Shown here one piece after another: positions 25,280-33,524 of a stretch of 64,000 nt of DNA. Source of the DNA: Yonghaparkia sp. Root332 (lineage in GTDB: Bacteria > Actinomycetota > Actinomycetes > Actinomycetales > Microbacteriaceae); assembly GCF_001425665.1 (NCBI RefSeq), contig NZ_LMCX01000001.1, forward strand, positions 1,286,231-1,350,230, written 5' to 3'. Numbering within the stretch: the first letter of the stretch is position 1; each line of letters begins with the position of its first letter. The notes below the pieces were generated by a model. The model saw only the letters and a list, made by a program, of their open reading frames with translations. It searched no databases and was not told the origin of the DNA. A program made the translations under genes and the position numbers.

Positions 25280-25303
25280 CTCGGTCGGAGGCCCGCGCGG
25301 GCC

Positions 25304-25309
25304 TAGCCT
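25304..25309 (+). promoter_or_regulatory. -10 element TAGCCT
   Basis: TAGCCT 27 bases before the SGNH-GAF ATG, giving a short leader with GGGAGG. Confidence 0.5.
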
Positions 25310-25336
25310 GAGCGCAACCCGACCCGGGAGGTGCTC

Positions 25337-26575
25337 ATGTCCACAGATCTCGCCGACGCCATGGCGGTGTCGCTGCGGCCCGTCCTCCGCGCGTGGGAGG
25401 CGTGGGCCTCCGACGTCCGCGACTCCACTCCGCGCCCCATCGACGGCCCGCGCGCGGTCGCCGACGGCCCCTCGCCCGACCGCGTCCTGCTCGTCGGCGC
25501 GGGCGCCGCCGTGGGCTGGGGCGTCGCCTCCCACGAGCTCGCCCTGCCGGGCTCGGTCGCTCGCGCGCTCCGCGCGGGAACGGGGCGCGGCGCCGTCGTC
25601 GACGTCCTCGCCGACCACCGCTGGGGCCTCGCCGACATCGCGCGCGAGCTCCGACCGGCCTCGCCCGGCCGCTACGACGTCGTCGTCGTGGTCCTCGGGG
25701 GAGCGGACGTGCTCTCCGGCCAGACCTCCCGTGCCTGGCGCGACGCGATCCACGAGCTGCTCGAGGGCTGGCGGGCGACGGCGGGCTGGGCGACGCGCCT
25801 GGTCGTGCTCGAGATCCCCGAGATGGGCGAGATCGCCGGGCTCCACGGCGCCGTGCTCGGCTGGGCCGAGCGCCGGGCGGTCGAGCTCAACGAGATCCTG
25901 CGCTCCCGCATCGCGACCGAGTCCGGCATCGACGTCGTCCGCCTCCCGGCATCGCCCGCGCACGGGGTCGCTCCCGACCCCGCCGTCGCGCGCGGCGACT
26001 ACGCCCTGACCGGGACCCTCCTCGCGGCGTCCCTCATGGACGAGCTCGACCGCGTCGTCGGCGTGCCCGTCGCCCGCCGTCGATCGCTCGACGCGGCCGA
26101 TGCCGCGCGCAACGACCTCCTCGTGCTCGCGCTCTCGCAGCACCGCGCCCGCCTCGAGTGGATCGTCACGGTCGCCGCCGCGGCGTTCCGGGCTCCCTCC
26201 GCTCTCGTGACGGTGCTCGGGCCCGACCGCCAGTGGCACGTCGCGCGCACCGGTCACGCGACCGACAGCGTGCCCATCCAGGACTCCTTCTGCCTCTACG
26301 CCGTCGAGCTGGACGAGCCGCTCATCGTGCTCGACGCTCAGCGTGACGCGCGTTTCGCCGACAACCCGCTCGTCACCGAGCCCGACGGCATCCGCTTCTA
26401 CGCCGGCGCCGCGATCGAGGGCGCCGACGGCCGCCCGGTCGGAGCGGTCTGCGTGATCGATCGCGAGCCGCGCACGGGGGTGACCGCGGCCGAGCGCGGC
26501 CTGCTGATGAGCCTCGCCCGCCGCGCCCAGGAGGTCGTGTGGGCGGCGGAGGCCGAGTTCGCCCGCGCCTCCTGA
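25337..26575 (+). CDS. SGNH-like domain fused to a GAF sensor domain
   Basis: 412 residues from ATG 25337 (GGGAGG upstream). Residues about 48-225 look like an SGNH/GDSL hydrolase fold (DRVLLVGAGAAVGWGV, then VVVVLGGADVL), but the catalytic serine position of GDS reads GAG (54-56), block III GxND reads GGAD (121-124), and no clear DxxH is visible. Residues about 255-410 form a GAF domain with the PLIVLDAQRDARFADNPLV segment and GAVCVIDREPR found in GAF sensors of signalling proteins. No output domain follows. The hydrolase half is probably inactive and may bind a ligand; role unknown. Confidence 0.75.
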   Translation: MSTDLADAMAVSLRPVLRAWEAWASDVRDSTPRPIDGPRAVADGPSPDRVLLVGAGAAVGWGVASHELALPGSVARALRAGTGRGAVVDVLADHRWGLADIARELRPASPGRYDVVVVVLGGADVLSGQTSRAWRDAIHELLEGWRATAGWATRLVVLEIPEMGEIAGLHGAVLGWAERRAVELNEILRSRIATESGIDVVRLPASPAHGVAPDPAVARGDYALTGTLLAASLMDELDRVVGVPVARRRSLDAADAARNDLLVLALSQHRARLEWIVTVAAAAFRAPSALVTVLGPDRQWHVARTGHATDSVPIQDSFCLYAVELDEPLIVLDAQRDARFADNPLVTEPDGIRFYAGAAIEGADGRPVGAVCVIDREPRTGVTAAERGLLMSLARRAQEVVWAAEAEFARAS

Positions 26576-26658
26576 GCCGTCCGGAGCGCGCCGGCATCGG
26601 TGCGGCGCGGCCCCGATTCGACGGATGCTCCAGCCCCTGGTATCGTTGACTCTCGTGC

Positions 26659-26732
26659 CGCGGGGTGGAGCAGTTCGGTAGCTCGCTGGGCTCATAACCC
26701 AGAGGTCGTAGGTTCAAATCCTGCCCCCGCAA
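26659..26732 (+). tRNA. Initiator tRNA-fMet (CAT)
   Basis: 74 bases with a full cloverleaf. The anticodon loop is CTCATAA and the anticodon stem carries the three G-C pairs of initiators (CTGGG/CCCAG). The acceptor begins CGCGGGG and ends CCCCGCA plus discriminator A, leaving the C1-A72 mismatch that marks the initiator. The T arm GTAGG TTCAAAT CCTGC is regular. CCA is not encoded. Confidence 0.95.
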
Positions 26733-26737
26733 CAAGA

Positions 26738-26770
26738 AGAAGGCCCGGAATCCTGGATTCCGGGCCTTCT
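26738..26770 (+). terminator. tRNA terminator hairpin
   Basis: AGAAGGCCCGGAATCC pairs perfectly with GGATTCCGGGCCTTCT (16 bp). It starts 5 bases after the tRNA. The right arm overlaps a tandem repeat. Confidence 0.8.
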
Positions 26771-26829
26771 GCGTTCTCCGGGCCTTCTGCGTTCTCCGGG
26801 CCTTCTGCAATCCTGGCCCTCTGCATTCC
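26760..26829. repeat. Tandem 18-bp repeat of the terminator arm
   Basis: CCGGGCCTTCTGCGTTCT occurs at 26760-26777 and 26778-26795, then CCGGGCCTTCTGCAATCC at 26796-26813, then a decayed fourth copy to about 26829. Each of the first three units repeats CCGGGCCTTCT, the distal part of the terminator's right arm. Confidence 0.85.
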
Positions 26830-27026
26830 CGCCGCATGTGCGCTATGCGAACATCCGGCGCGCCGCCCTCGCTCGCGCATCCGGTCGATACCGCCAGAGT
26901 GGTCGCGGGAGATCGGGTCCGACCCGACCGCACAGCCCCCTCGCGCTCCCGACGGGCCGGTGCCCACCTCGTTCGCCCCCCGAGCGCGTGAGCACCGGCC
27001 CCTGCCGGGGCGACGCTCGCACCCTG
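26830..27026. other. Gene-free stretch
   Basis: About 200 GC-rich bases between the tRNA terminator repeats and the ribokinase stop. Nothing was recognised except ATGCGAACATCCG at 26845-26857, which is identical to 25244-25256. Confidence 0.5.
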
Positions 27027-27962
27027 TCAGCCGCGCGGCGGCTGGGCGCCCGGCCACTGCACGGCCTCGGCGCCGGCTGCGACGCCGCTCTCGACGGCCT
27101 CCTCCAGCGAGCGTCCGCGGGCGAGCTCGGCCGCGACGGCTCCGACGAACGCGTCCCCCGCGCCCGTCGTGTCGAGCACGTCGACCCGCGGAGCCGGCCG
27201 GTGGCCCGAGACGGTCCGGTCGGCGGGGCCGGCACCGTGCTCGAGCGCCGCGCCGTCGTCGGACGCGCGCCGCGCGAAGACCGCGCCCTCGCCGCCGAGC
27301 GTGATGACGACGCTCCGGCAGCGCTCGAGCAGGGCGACCGCGGCAGCCGCCGCGGAGGCGGGGCCGTCGACGGACGTCGCGGCGAGATCGGAGGCCTCGG
27401 ACTCGTTGACGACCAGGGGGTCGCAGAGGGCGAGGAGGGCATCCGGCACGGGAGCGCTCGGGGACAGATTCAGCACGACGCGACCGCCCGCCGCGTCGAC
27501 GGCGGCGGCGGCCGCCGCGACGACGTCGATCGGCACCTCCAGCTGCGCCAGCATCACGGTGCCCGGGGCCGCGAGCGCGCGCAGGCGCTCGACGGTCGGC
27601 TCGACGGCGAGCCGGCCGTTGGCTCCGGGGGCCACGACGATCGAGTTCTCGCCGTCGCGGGCGAGGGTGATGAGCGCGACCCCCGTGGGGGCGCCTGGCA
27701 CGGTCTCGACGTGGGCGACGTCGACCCCGCCGGCGGCCAGCGCCTCGAGCAGGGTGCGACCGCCCGCATCGTCGCCGACGGCTCCGAGGAACACGGGCGG
27801 GGCGCCGAGCCGCGCGGCCGCGAGCGACTGATTGGCGCCCTTCCCGCCGGTGCCCGTCGCCACGTCGCCGCCCATGACGGTCTCGCCGGGCCGCGGGTGC
27901 CTCTCGACGGCGACCGTGTAGTCGGTGTTGGCGGAGCCGAGGACGACGAGGGAGGCGCTCAT
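27027..27962 (-). CDS. Ribokinase, PfkB family sugar kinase
   Basis: 311 residues. PfkB signatures are present: GTGGKGANQSLAAARLG near residue 40 and DTTGAGDAFVGAVAAEL near 265-280, containing the anion hole and catalytic Asp. It phosphorylates ribose or a similar sugar with ATP. No ribose transporter or repressor lies beside it, so its substrate is inferred only from the subfamily features SANTDYTVAVERHPRPGETV and VVLNLSPSAP. The start follows CAGGCT by 7 bases, possibly leaderless. Confidence 0.85.
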   Translation of the reverse strand: MSASLVVLGSANTDYTVAVERHPRPGETVMGGDVATGTGGKGANQSLAAARLGAPPVFLGAVGDDAGGRTLLEALAAGGVDVAHVETVPGAPTGVALITLARDGENSIVVAPGANGRLAVEPTVERLRALAAPGTVMLAQLEVPIDVVAAAAAAVDAAGGRVVLNLSPSAPVPDALLALCDPLVVNESEASDLAATSVDGPASAAAAAVALLERCRSVVITLGGEGAVFARRASDDGAALEHGAGPADRTVSGHRPAPRVDVLDTTGAGDAFVGAVAAELARGRSLEEAVESGVAAGAEAVQWPGAQPPRG

Positions 27963-27991
27963 GGCCTCCAGCCTGGCAGAGGGCGCGGCTC

Positions 27992-27997
27992 TAGGCT
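27992..27997 (+). promoter_or_regulatory. -10 element TAGGCT, leaderless start
   Basis: TAGGCT ends 6 bases before the ATG of the nitrilase-family gene. Confidence 0.6.
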
Positions 27998-28003
27998 GAG
28001 CGC

Positions 28004-28840
28004 ATGACCGACCACGCCGCCCCCGCCGGGCCCGGGGCCGCGCGCACGGGCGTCGCCGTGGCGCAGTTCTCGCCGGGCGCCGATCGCGACGAGAACCTCG
28101 CGAGCATCCGAGGCCTGGCCGCGCTGGCCGTCGAGCGCGGGGCGGGCCTCGTCGTCGCGCCCGAGTACAGCTCGTACTTCGCCCCCGAGCTCGGCCCCGA
28201 CTGGGTGGCCGCGGCCGAGCCGCTCGACGGCCCTTTCGTCACCGGTCTGGGAGCGATCGCTCGCGACCTCGGCATCGTCCTCGTCGCCGGACTCGTCGAG
28301 ACCGGCACGCGGCCCGACCGGTTCCGCAACACGATCGTCGCTGTGGGTGCCGACGGTGCGGTCGTCGCGATCTCGCGCAAGCTCCATCTCTACGACGCGT
28401 TCGGAGCCCGCGAGTCCGACTGGGCGGAGGCCGGCGACATCGAGCCGCCGCAGCTGCTCGCCTTCGCGGGACTCCGGGTGGGCATCCAGACCTGCTACGA
28501 CGTGCGGTTCCCCGAGGTCACGCGCCGCCTCGTCGACGCGGGCGCCGACCTCGTGCTCATCCCCGCCGAGTGGGTGCGCGGCCCGCAGAAGGAGCACCAC
28601 TGGCGCACCCTCGTCACCGCGCGCGCCCTCGAGAACACGATCTACGTCGCCGCCGCCGACCACGCCCCGCCCATCGGCGTCGGCTGCAGCCTCATCGTCG
28701 ACCCCATGGGAGTTGCGATCGCCTCCCTCGGCGAGCAGACGGATGCCGCGGTCGCCTTCCCGACGCGCGCCCGCCTCGACGAGGTGCGGGCCGCGAACCC
28801 CGCCCTCGGCCTGCGGCGCTTCGGGGTCGCGCCCCGCTGA
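28004..28840 (+). CDS. Carbon-nitrogen hydrolase (nitrilase superfamily amidase)
   Basis: 278 residues. The Glu-Lys-Cys triad is visible: E54 in VVAPEYSSYF, K126 in ISRKLHLYD and C164 in GIQTCYDVRFPE. The RFPE after the Cys and the overall pattern resemble omega-amidase-type members, which hydrolyse 2-oxo-acid amides such as 2-oxoglutaramate. The convergent neighbour is an aminotransferase, and such pairs make the glutamine transaminase/omega-amidase route, but the two are on different transcripts. Substrate unproven. Confidence 0.88.
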   Translation: MTDHAAPAGPGAARTGVAVAQFSPGADRDENLASIRGLAALAVERGAGLVVAPEYSSYFAPELGPDWVAAAEPLDGPFVTGLGAIARDLGIVLVAGLVETGTRPDRFRNTIVAVGADGAVVAISRKLHLYDAFGARESDWAEAGDIEPPQLLAFAGLRVGIQTCYDVRFPEVTRRLVDAGADLVLIPAEWVRGPQKEHHWRTLVTARALENTIYVAAADHAPPIGVGCSLIVDPMGVAIASLGEQTDAAVAFPTRARLDEVRAANPALGLRRFGVAPR

Positions 28841-28886
28841 CGCGCGCTCGGGCCCGGCGGCGGTTGCCGCCCACCCGTGACCCGGC

Positions 28887-30086
28887 TCAGCGGCGGTAGG
28901 CGCTCAGCCGGCGCACGGCCTCCTCGATGGCCTCATCGCGGCGGCAGAACGCGAAGCGCAGCGAGCTTCGGATCGCGGGGTCGGTCGTGCCCGGCGCGAA
29001 GGCGGCGAGCGGTATCGAGGCGACGCCGGCATCCCTCACCAGCTCGCGCGCGAACGCCGCGCCGTCCTCGACGCCCAGGGGCGCCGCGTCGGCGACGACG
29101 AAGTACGAGCCGCGGCTCGGCGACACCGCGAAGCCCGCCTCGCGCAGCCCCGCGCTCAGCAGGTCGCGGCGGCGCTGGAGCGTCAGGCTCGCCTCGGCGA
29201 AGTAGGAGTCGGGCAGCCGGAGCCCGACGGCCACGGCGGGCTGGAAGGGCGCGCCGTTGACGTAGGTGAGGAACTGCTTGACGGCGACCACCGCGTCGAT
29301 GAGGGCGGCGGGGCCCGTGATCCAGCCGATCTTCCACCCCGTGACGCGGAAGGTCTTGGCGGCGCTCGAGATCGACAGTGCGCGGCCGACGGCGCTCGGC
29401 ACGGTCGCGATCGGCGTGAACGGGGCGTCGTCGAACACGAGGTGCTCGTACACCTCGTCGCTCACGACGATCGCGCCGTGGGTGGCCGCGCGAGCGGCGA
29501 TGCGCTCGAGCAGCTCGGGCGAGATGACCGCGCCGCTCGGGTTGTGCGGGTTGTTGAGCAGCACCGCGCTCGTGCCCGGGCCGATGGCCGCGTCGATGTC
29601 CGCCGGGTCGGGCTGGAAGTCGGGGCCGCGCAGCAGGATCACCGTGTGCCGCGCGCCGATGAGGCCGATGATCGCGGCGTAGCTGTCGTAGAAGGGGGAG
29701 AGGGTCACCACCTCGCCGCCCGGAGGGACGAGCGCGAGGAGCGCGGCGGCGATGGCCTCCGTCGCGCCGGCCGTGACGAGCACATCGGTCTCGGGATCGG
29801 GAGCGGGGCTGCCGAAGCGCGCGCGGTGCTCGCTGATCGCCGCGCGGAGCTCGGGTGCTCCGCGGCCCGGCGGGTACTGGTTCACGCCGGAGCGGATCGC
29901 CGCGATGGCGGCCTCGAGCACCTCCGCGGGGCCGTCCTCGTCGGGGAAGCCCTGGCCGAGGTTGACGGCCTCGTACCGAGCGGCGAGCGCCGACATCTCG
30001 GCGAAGATCGTGGGCCGCGTCGTGCCGTCCGCGTCGAGGAGGCCAGCGGCCGCGAGAGATCGTCGCCAGGGCTCCGTCGCGCTCAT
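28887..30086 (-). CDS. PLP-dependent class I/II aminotransferase
   Basis: 399 residues of fold type I. NLGQGFPDEDGP at the start, LLNNPHNPSGAVIS in the middle, SDEVYEHLVFD and the PLP lysine in SSAAKTFRVTGWKIGW (about residue 243) are all present. This subgroup includes kynurenine/glutamine transaminases and actinobacterial DapC-like enzymes; the sequence alone does not separate them. ATG 30086 lies 6 bases after TAGGGT on the minus strand (leaderless). Confidence 0.88.
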   Translation of the reverse strand: MSATEPWRRSLAAAGLLDADGTTRPTIFAEMSALAARYEAVNLGQGFPDEDGPAEVLEAAIAAIRSGVNQYPPGRGAPELRAAISEHRARFGSPAPDPETDVLVTAGATEAIAAALLALVPPGGEVVTLSPFYDSYAAIIGLIGARHTVILLRGPDFQPDPADIDAAIGPGTSAVLLNNPHNPSGAVISPELLERIAARAATHGAIVVSDEVYEHLVFDDAPFTPIATVPSAVGRALSISSAAKTFRVTGWKIGWITGPAALIDAVVAVKQFLTYVNGAPFQPAVAVGLRLPDSYFAEASLTLQRRRDLLSAGLREAGFAVSPSRGSYFVVADAAPLGVEDGAAFARELVRDAGVASIPLAAFAPGTTDPAIRSSLRFAFCRRDEAIEEAVRRLSAYRR

Positions 30087-30092
30087 GCGCCC

Positions 30093-30098
30093 ACCCTA
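30093..30098 (-). promoter_or_regulatory. -10 element TAGGGT, leaderless start
   Basis: TAGGGT on the minus strand, 6 bases before the aminotransferase ATG. Confidence 0.6.
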
Positions 30099-30128
30099 GC
30101 GATGCCCGGCACCGGCGACCGGCCGCGC

Positions 30129-30782
30129 TCAGTCGTCCGAGCCCGACCTGCCCGAGATCGTCAGGCTCGTGGCCCAGTCGTAGAAGACGCGCTTGCCGGG
30201 CGTCGTGTCCTCCACGGCCGCGTCGACCCCGCGCGAGAGGAGGTCGCTGATGCCGCGGATCACCGTGTCGAGATCGTCGTGCGGCGCGGTGAGGGCGAGG
30301 CCGGCCGAGCACACGGAGAGCACGGACGAGACCATCGACGCGTCGACGTCGCGGCGGACCATGCCCGCTTCCTGGAGGCGCTCGATCATCTCGCCGCGGA
30401 TGCCCACCTGGGGCACGTAGCGGAAGGAGTGGCTGTGGCGCATGATGCGGTTGAGGGCGTCGCGATCGATCACGAAGAGTGTCTTCGACAGCGGCCGCTC
30501 GTAGATGCCGGCGAGGATGTAGAGGTAGATCCGCGAGAGGAGGCCGCCGCGCGGGTCGCGCTCGATGTGATCGACGATGCTCGCGTACATGGCCGTGAAT
30601 TCGCGGTTGAGCATCGCGACGAGCGCGTCGCCGGGCGTCTCGAACAGCTCGCCGACGTCCGACTCGCTCATGCCGGCCGATGCGGCGATGCGGGGGATGC
30701 TGACGGCGTCGTAGCCGTCCGCCATGAGGATGTCGGCAGCGGCCGTGAGAATCCGGTCGACGTCGGTGGGCGGAGCGGGCAT
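30129..30782 (-). CDS. TetR family transcriptional regulator
   Basis: 217 residues. The N-terminal helix-turn-helix is recognisable (RILTAAADILMADGYDAVSI, then PRIAASAGMSESDVGELFET), but the usual recognition-helix end Y-x-Y-F is replaced by ELFET. The C-terminal ligand domain has no close recognised relative. It is divergent from the HtrA protease gene. Target and ligand unknown. Confidence 0.85.
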   Translation of the reverse strand: MPAPPTDVDRILTAAADILMADGYDAVSIPRIAASAGMSESDVGELFETPGDALVAMLNREFTAMYASIVDHIERDPRGGLLSRIYLYILAGIYERPLSKTLFVIDRDALNRIMRHSHSFRYVPQVGIRGEMIERLQEAGMVRRDVDASMVSSVLSVCSAGLALTAPHDDLDTVIRGISDLLSRGVDAAVEDTTPGKRVFYDWATSLTISGRSGSDD

Positions 30783-30932
30783 GGAGCGTCCTCATTCGGG
30801 TGATGGGCGGCGTCAGCATTGTACGACGGGGAGGCGGAACGGTGGGTGCACCCCTTCCGGGGGTGCTGGTCGAGCCCCGCCCCGCATAGACGCCGTTGAC
30901 CGGAGCGTCAGGCCGCCCTCAGTGGGGGCAAA

Positions 30933-30938
30933 TAGACT
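30933..30938 (+). promoter_or_regulatory. -10 element TAGACT (HtrA gene)
   Basis: TAGACT 48 bases before the protease ATG; an AAAGGAG ribosome site lies between them. No other feature was recognised in the 204-base divergent interval 30783-30986. Confidence 0.5.
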
Positions 30939-30986
30939 GCACAGGTTTGCGGAGGACGCTGACAGCGGCCGAAAGGAGACCTCGCC

Positions 30987-32420
30987 ATGACCGAGAACCC
31001 GACCACCCCCGAGCCCCCCGCGCACGAGCCGTCGGCGGGCCCGACGCCCGAGCAGCACGCGGCCCCCGAGCAGCACGCGGCCCCCGAGCAGCATCCTGCC
31101 CCCGACCAGCACGCGGCCCCCGACCAGCAGGCCGGCCCCGATCGGCATCCCGCCCCGAGCGCGCCCGTGCCCCCTGCGCCTCCCGCGGCGGCCGCCGCAC
31201 CGGCCCCCGCAGCCGCTCCGACGGCCCCGCAGCGCTCGCTGGCCCCGCTCATCGCGGCGCTCGCCGTGGGAGCCCTCGTCGGCGGAGCCGCGGGCGGCGG
31301 CATCGCCGCCTGGGCCCTCGCCGACCGCGGCGGCTCGATGTCCGCGCCGACCGGCCCCGCCTCGGTCACCGTCAACGACCCGGAGGACGCGACCATCGTC
31401 ACGGGCGTCGTCGCCACGGCGATGCCCTCGGTGGTCACGATCCAGGTCGCGGGCGGCGGCGCGCAGGGCAGCGGCTCCGGCGTCATCCTGAGCGACGACG
31501 GCTACGTGCTCACGAACGCCCACGTCGCGACGCTCGACGGGGCGGCCGGCGACCCGACCATCCGCGTCACGACCGCGGACGGTCGTCTGTGGGACGCGAC
31601 CCTCGTCGGCGCCGACCCGATCGCCGACCTCGCCGTCATCCGCCTCGACGGAGCGACCGACCTGCAGCCCATCGAGTTCGCCGACTCCGACGAGCTCAAC
31701 GTCGGCGACCGCGCGATCGCCATCGGCGCCCCCCTGGGGCTCGCCGGAACGGTGACCGACGGCATCGTCTCCGCCCTCAACCGCTCGATCACCGTGAAGT
31801 CGTCCGCGGTGCCCGAGGCCCCCGAGGCCCCCGAGGCGCCGGGTCCGGACAGCGGGGGACCCTTCGAGTTCTGGAACTTCGACATCCCCGGCCGCGACAG
31901 CCAGCCCTCGGCGTCGTCGACCATCTCGCTCGCGGTCATCCAGACCGACGCGGCGATCAACCCGGGCAACTCCGGCGGCGCCCTCCTCGACCAGGACGGC
32001 CGTCTCATCGGCATCAACGTGGCGATCGCCACGGCCGGCGGGGGCCAGGGGAGCGCCGGGAGCATCGGCGTCGGCTTCTCCATCCCGGCCAACTTCGCCC
32101 AGCGCATCGCGACCGAGATCATCGAGACGGGGTCGGCGAGCCATGGCCTGCTCGGTGCGACGGTGACCGACGCGAGCGCCGCCGCCTCGAGCGACGTCGT
32201 CGGCGCCCTGATCGATCAGGTCTCGCCGGGCGGGCCGGCCGATCAGGCGGGTCTGCGCGGCGGCGACGTCATCACCGAGTTCAACGGTGTTCCGATCACC
32301 GACCAGATCGACCTGACCGCTCAGGTCCGGGCCCTGGCCGGGGGCGAGAGCGCCGAGCTCACCTACGTCCGCGGCGGTCGCAGCGAGACTCTCACGGTGA
32401 CGCTGGGCGAGCTCGGCTAG
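30987..32420 (+). CDS. HtrA/DegP-like membrane serine protease with PDZ domain
   Basis: 477 residues. A cytoplasmic N-terminus has six hexapeptide repeats of type PEQHAA (21-56) and a Pro/Ala stretch, then one membrane helix (about 87-110). The S1C protease domain carries H179 (TNAHVAT), D214 (ADLAVIRL) and S329 (NPGNSGGAL). A PDZ domain follows (about 385-477, PADQAGLRGGDVITEFNGVP). It should act outside the membrane in envelope protein quality control. It starts a rightward pair with the glycosyltransferase. Confidence 0.95.
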   Translation: MTENPTTPEPPAHEPSAGPTPEQHAAPEQHAAPEQHPAPDQHAAPDQQAGPDRHPAPSAPVPPAPPAAAAAPAPAAAPTAPQRSLAPLIAALAVGALVGGAAGGGIAAWALADRGGSMSAPTGPASVTVNDPEDATIVTGVVATAMPSVVTIQVAGGGAQGSGSGVILSDDGYVLTNAHVATLDGAAGDPTIRVTTADGRLWDATLVGADPIADLAVIRLDGATDLQPIEFADSDELNVGDRAIAIGAPLGLAGTVTDGIVSALNRSITVKSSAVPEAPEAPEAPGPDSGGPFEFWNFDIPGRDSQPSASSTISLAVIQTDAAINPGNSGGALLDQDGRLIGINVAIATAGGGQGSAGSIGVGFSIPANFAQRIATEIIETGSASHGLLGATVTDASAAASSDVVGALIDQVSPGGPADQAGLRGGDVITEFNGVPITDQIDLTAQVRALAGGESAELTYVRGGRSETLTVTLGELG

Positions 32421-32424
32421 GCAG

Positions 32425-32430
32425 TAGCCT
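32425..32430 (+). promoter_or_regulatory. -10 element TAGCCT, near-leaderless start
   Basis: TAGCCT ends 8 bases before the GT2 gene ATG. Confidence 0.5.
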
Positions 32431-32438
32431 CGGGAGCT

Positions 32439-33488
32439 ATGGCCGCTCCACCCTCAGAGACCCCCGGTGTGAGCTACGTCATGCCGGTCTACAACGAGGC
32501 GGCCTACATCGACGACGCGATCGCGAGCGTCCTGGCGCAGCGCTACGGCGGCGACCAGGAGCTCGTGCTCGCGCTCGGTCCCTCGACCGACGGCACGAGC
32601 GAGCGCGTCGCACGGCTCGCCGCCGCCGACGAGCGCATCCGGATCGTCCACAACCCGGAGATGGCCATCCCGATCGGGCTCAATCGCGCGATCCGGGCCG
32701 CGCGCCATGACGTCATCGTGCGGGTGGATGCCCACACCGAGCTCGACCCCGACTACACCGCCACCGCCGTCGCCACCCTCACCCGCACGGGCGCCGCGTC
32801 GCTCGGGGGCCTCATGGTCGCCGCCGGTCGGAGCCGCTTCCAGTCGGCCGTCGCGCGCGCCTACAACTCCCGGCTCGGACTCGGCGGCGGGGCGTACCAC
32901 GGCTCGGCCGTTGAGGGCCCGGCGGAGAGCGCCTACCTCGGCATCATGCGCCGAGCCGCGGTCGTCGAGGTCGGCCTCTACGACGAGGGCCTGCGCCGGG
33001 GGGAGGACTGGGAGCTGAACTTCCGGCTCCGCAGCGCCGGTCACGTGGTGTGGCTCGACCCCGCGCTGCGCGTCACGTACTGGCCGCGCGACACGTGGTC
33101 GAAGCTCACCCGCCAGTTCGTGGCGACGGGGATCTGGCGGGGCGAGCTCGTGCGCCGCCACGGCGGCCGGCACCCCGTGCGCTACTTCGCCCCTCCCGCT
33201 CTCGTAGTCGCGAGCGCGGCGAGCCTCGTCGTGCTCCTGCTCCAGCTGACCGGAGCCCTCCTCGGCCCCGCGTCGGTCGTGCTCGGGCTCGTCCACCTCG
33301 CGCCGCTCGCGTATCTCCTCCTCCTGCTGGGGCTCCTCGGGGTCCCGTCGAGCGGGCGCTCGCTCGCCGACCGCGCGACCTTCGCGCTCGTGATCGCGAC
33401 GATGCACGTGTCGTGGGGCTCGGGCTTCCTCCGCGGCGTCGCGCTCGGCGCGCGGGACGCGGTCGACCGTTCGCGCACCGAGTCCTGA
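32439..33488 (+). CDS. Glycosyltransferase family 2, membrane-bound
   Basis: 349 residues. The GT-A start SYVMPVYNEAAYIDDAIASV, the DxD-like VRVDAHTELDPDY and the acceptor motif GEDWELNFRLR show an inverting family 2 enzyme. The C-terminus has two or three membrane helices (about 250-330), as in ExoA-like transferases that act on lipid-linked sugars. It heads the surface-polymer region that continues to about 41 kb. Donor and acceptor are not predictable. Confidence 0.9.
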   Translation: MAAPPSETPGVSYVMPVYNEAAYIDDAIASVLAQRYGGDQELVLALGPSTDGTSERVARLAAADERIRIVHNPEMAIPIGLNRAIRAARHDVIVRVDAHTELDPDYTATAVATLTRTGAASLGGLMVAAGRSRFQSAVARAYNSRLGLGGGAYHGSAVEGPAESAYLGIMRRAAVVEVGLYDEGLRRGEDWELNFRLRSAGHVVWLDPALRVTYWPRDTWSKLTRQFVATGIWRGELVRRHGGRHPVRYFAPPALVVASAASLVVLLLQLTGALLGPASVVLGLVHLAPLAYLLLLLGLLGVPSSGRSLADRATFALVIATMHVSWGSGFLRGVALGARDAVDRSRTES

Positions 33489-33524
33489 CCCGCGCCGCGG
33501 CACGCCGCGCCGCAGGAGCCGGGC

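Noticed and set aside
20981..26695. A 1904-residue open frame on the minus strand
   Set aside because: It lies antisense to UPF0182, methyltransferase and SGNH-GAF genes and is rich in Arg, Asp and Val repeats typical of a GC-rich shadow frame. The plus-strand proteins have clear family motifs.
26760..26829. Tandem repeats considered as a CRISPR array
   Set aside because: Units are 18 bases, directly adjacent without spacers, and derive from the terminator arm; no cas genes are near.
28841..28886. Terminator between the nitrilase and aminotransferase genes
   Set aside because: Only a 6-bp GGCGGC/GCCGCC hairpin without a T-tract is present, not distinguishable from background at this GC content.
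30792..30803. TCATTCGGGTGA upstream of the TetR gene as a fourth copy of the aromatic-island operator
   Set aside because: Only the first eight bases match and the right arm is missing; the location is far from the island.
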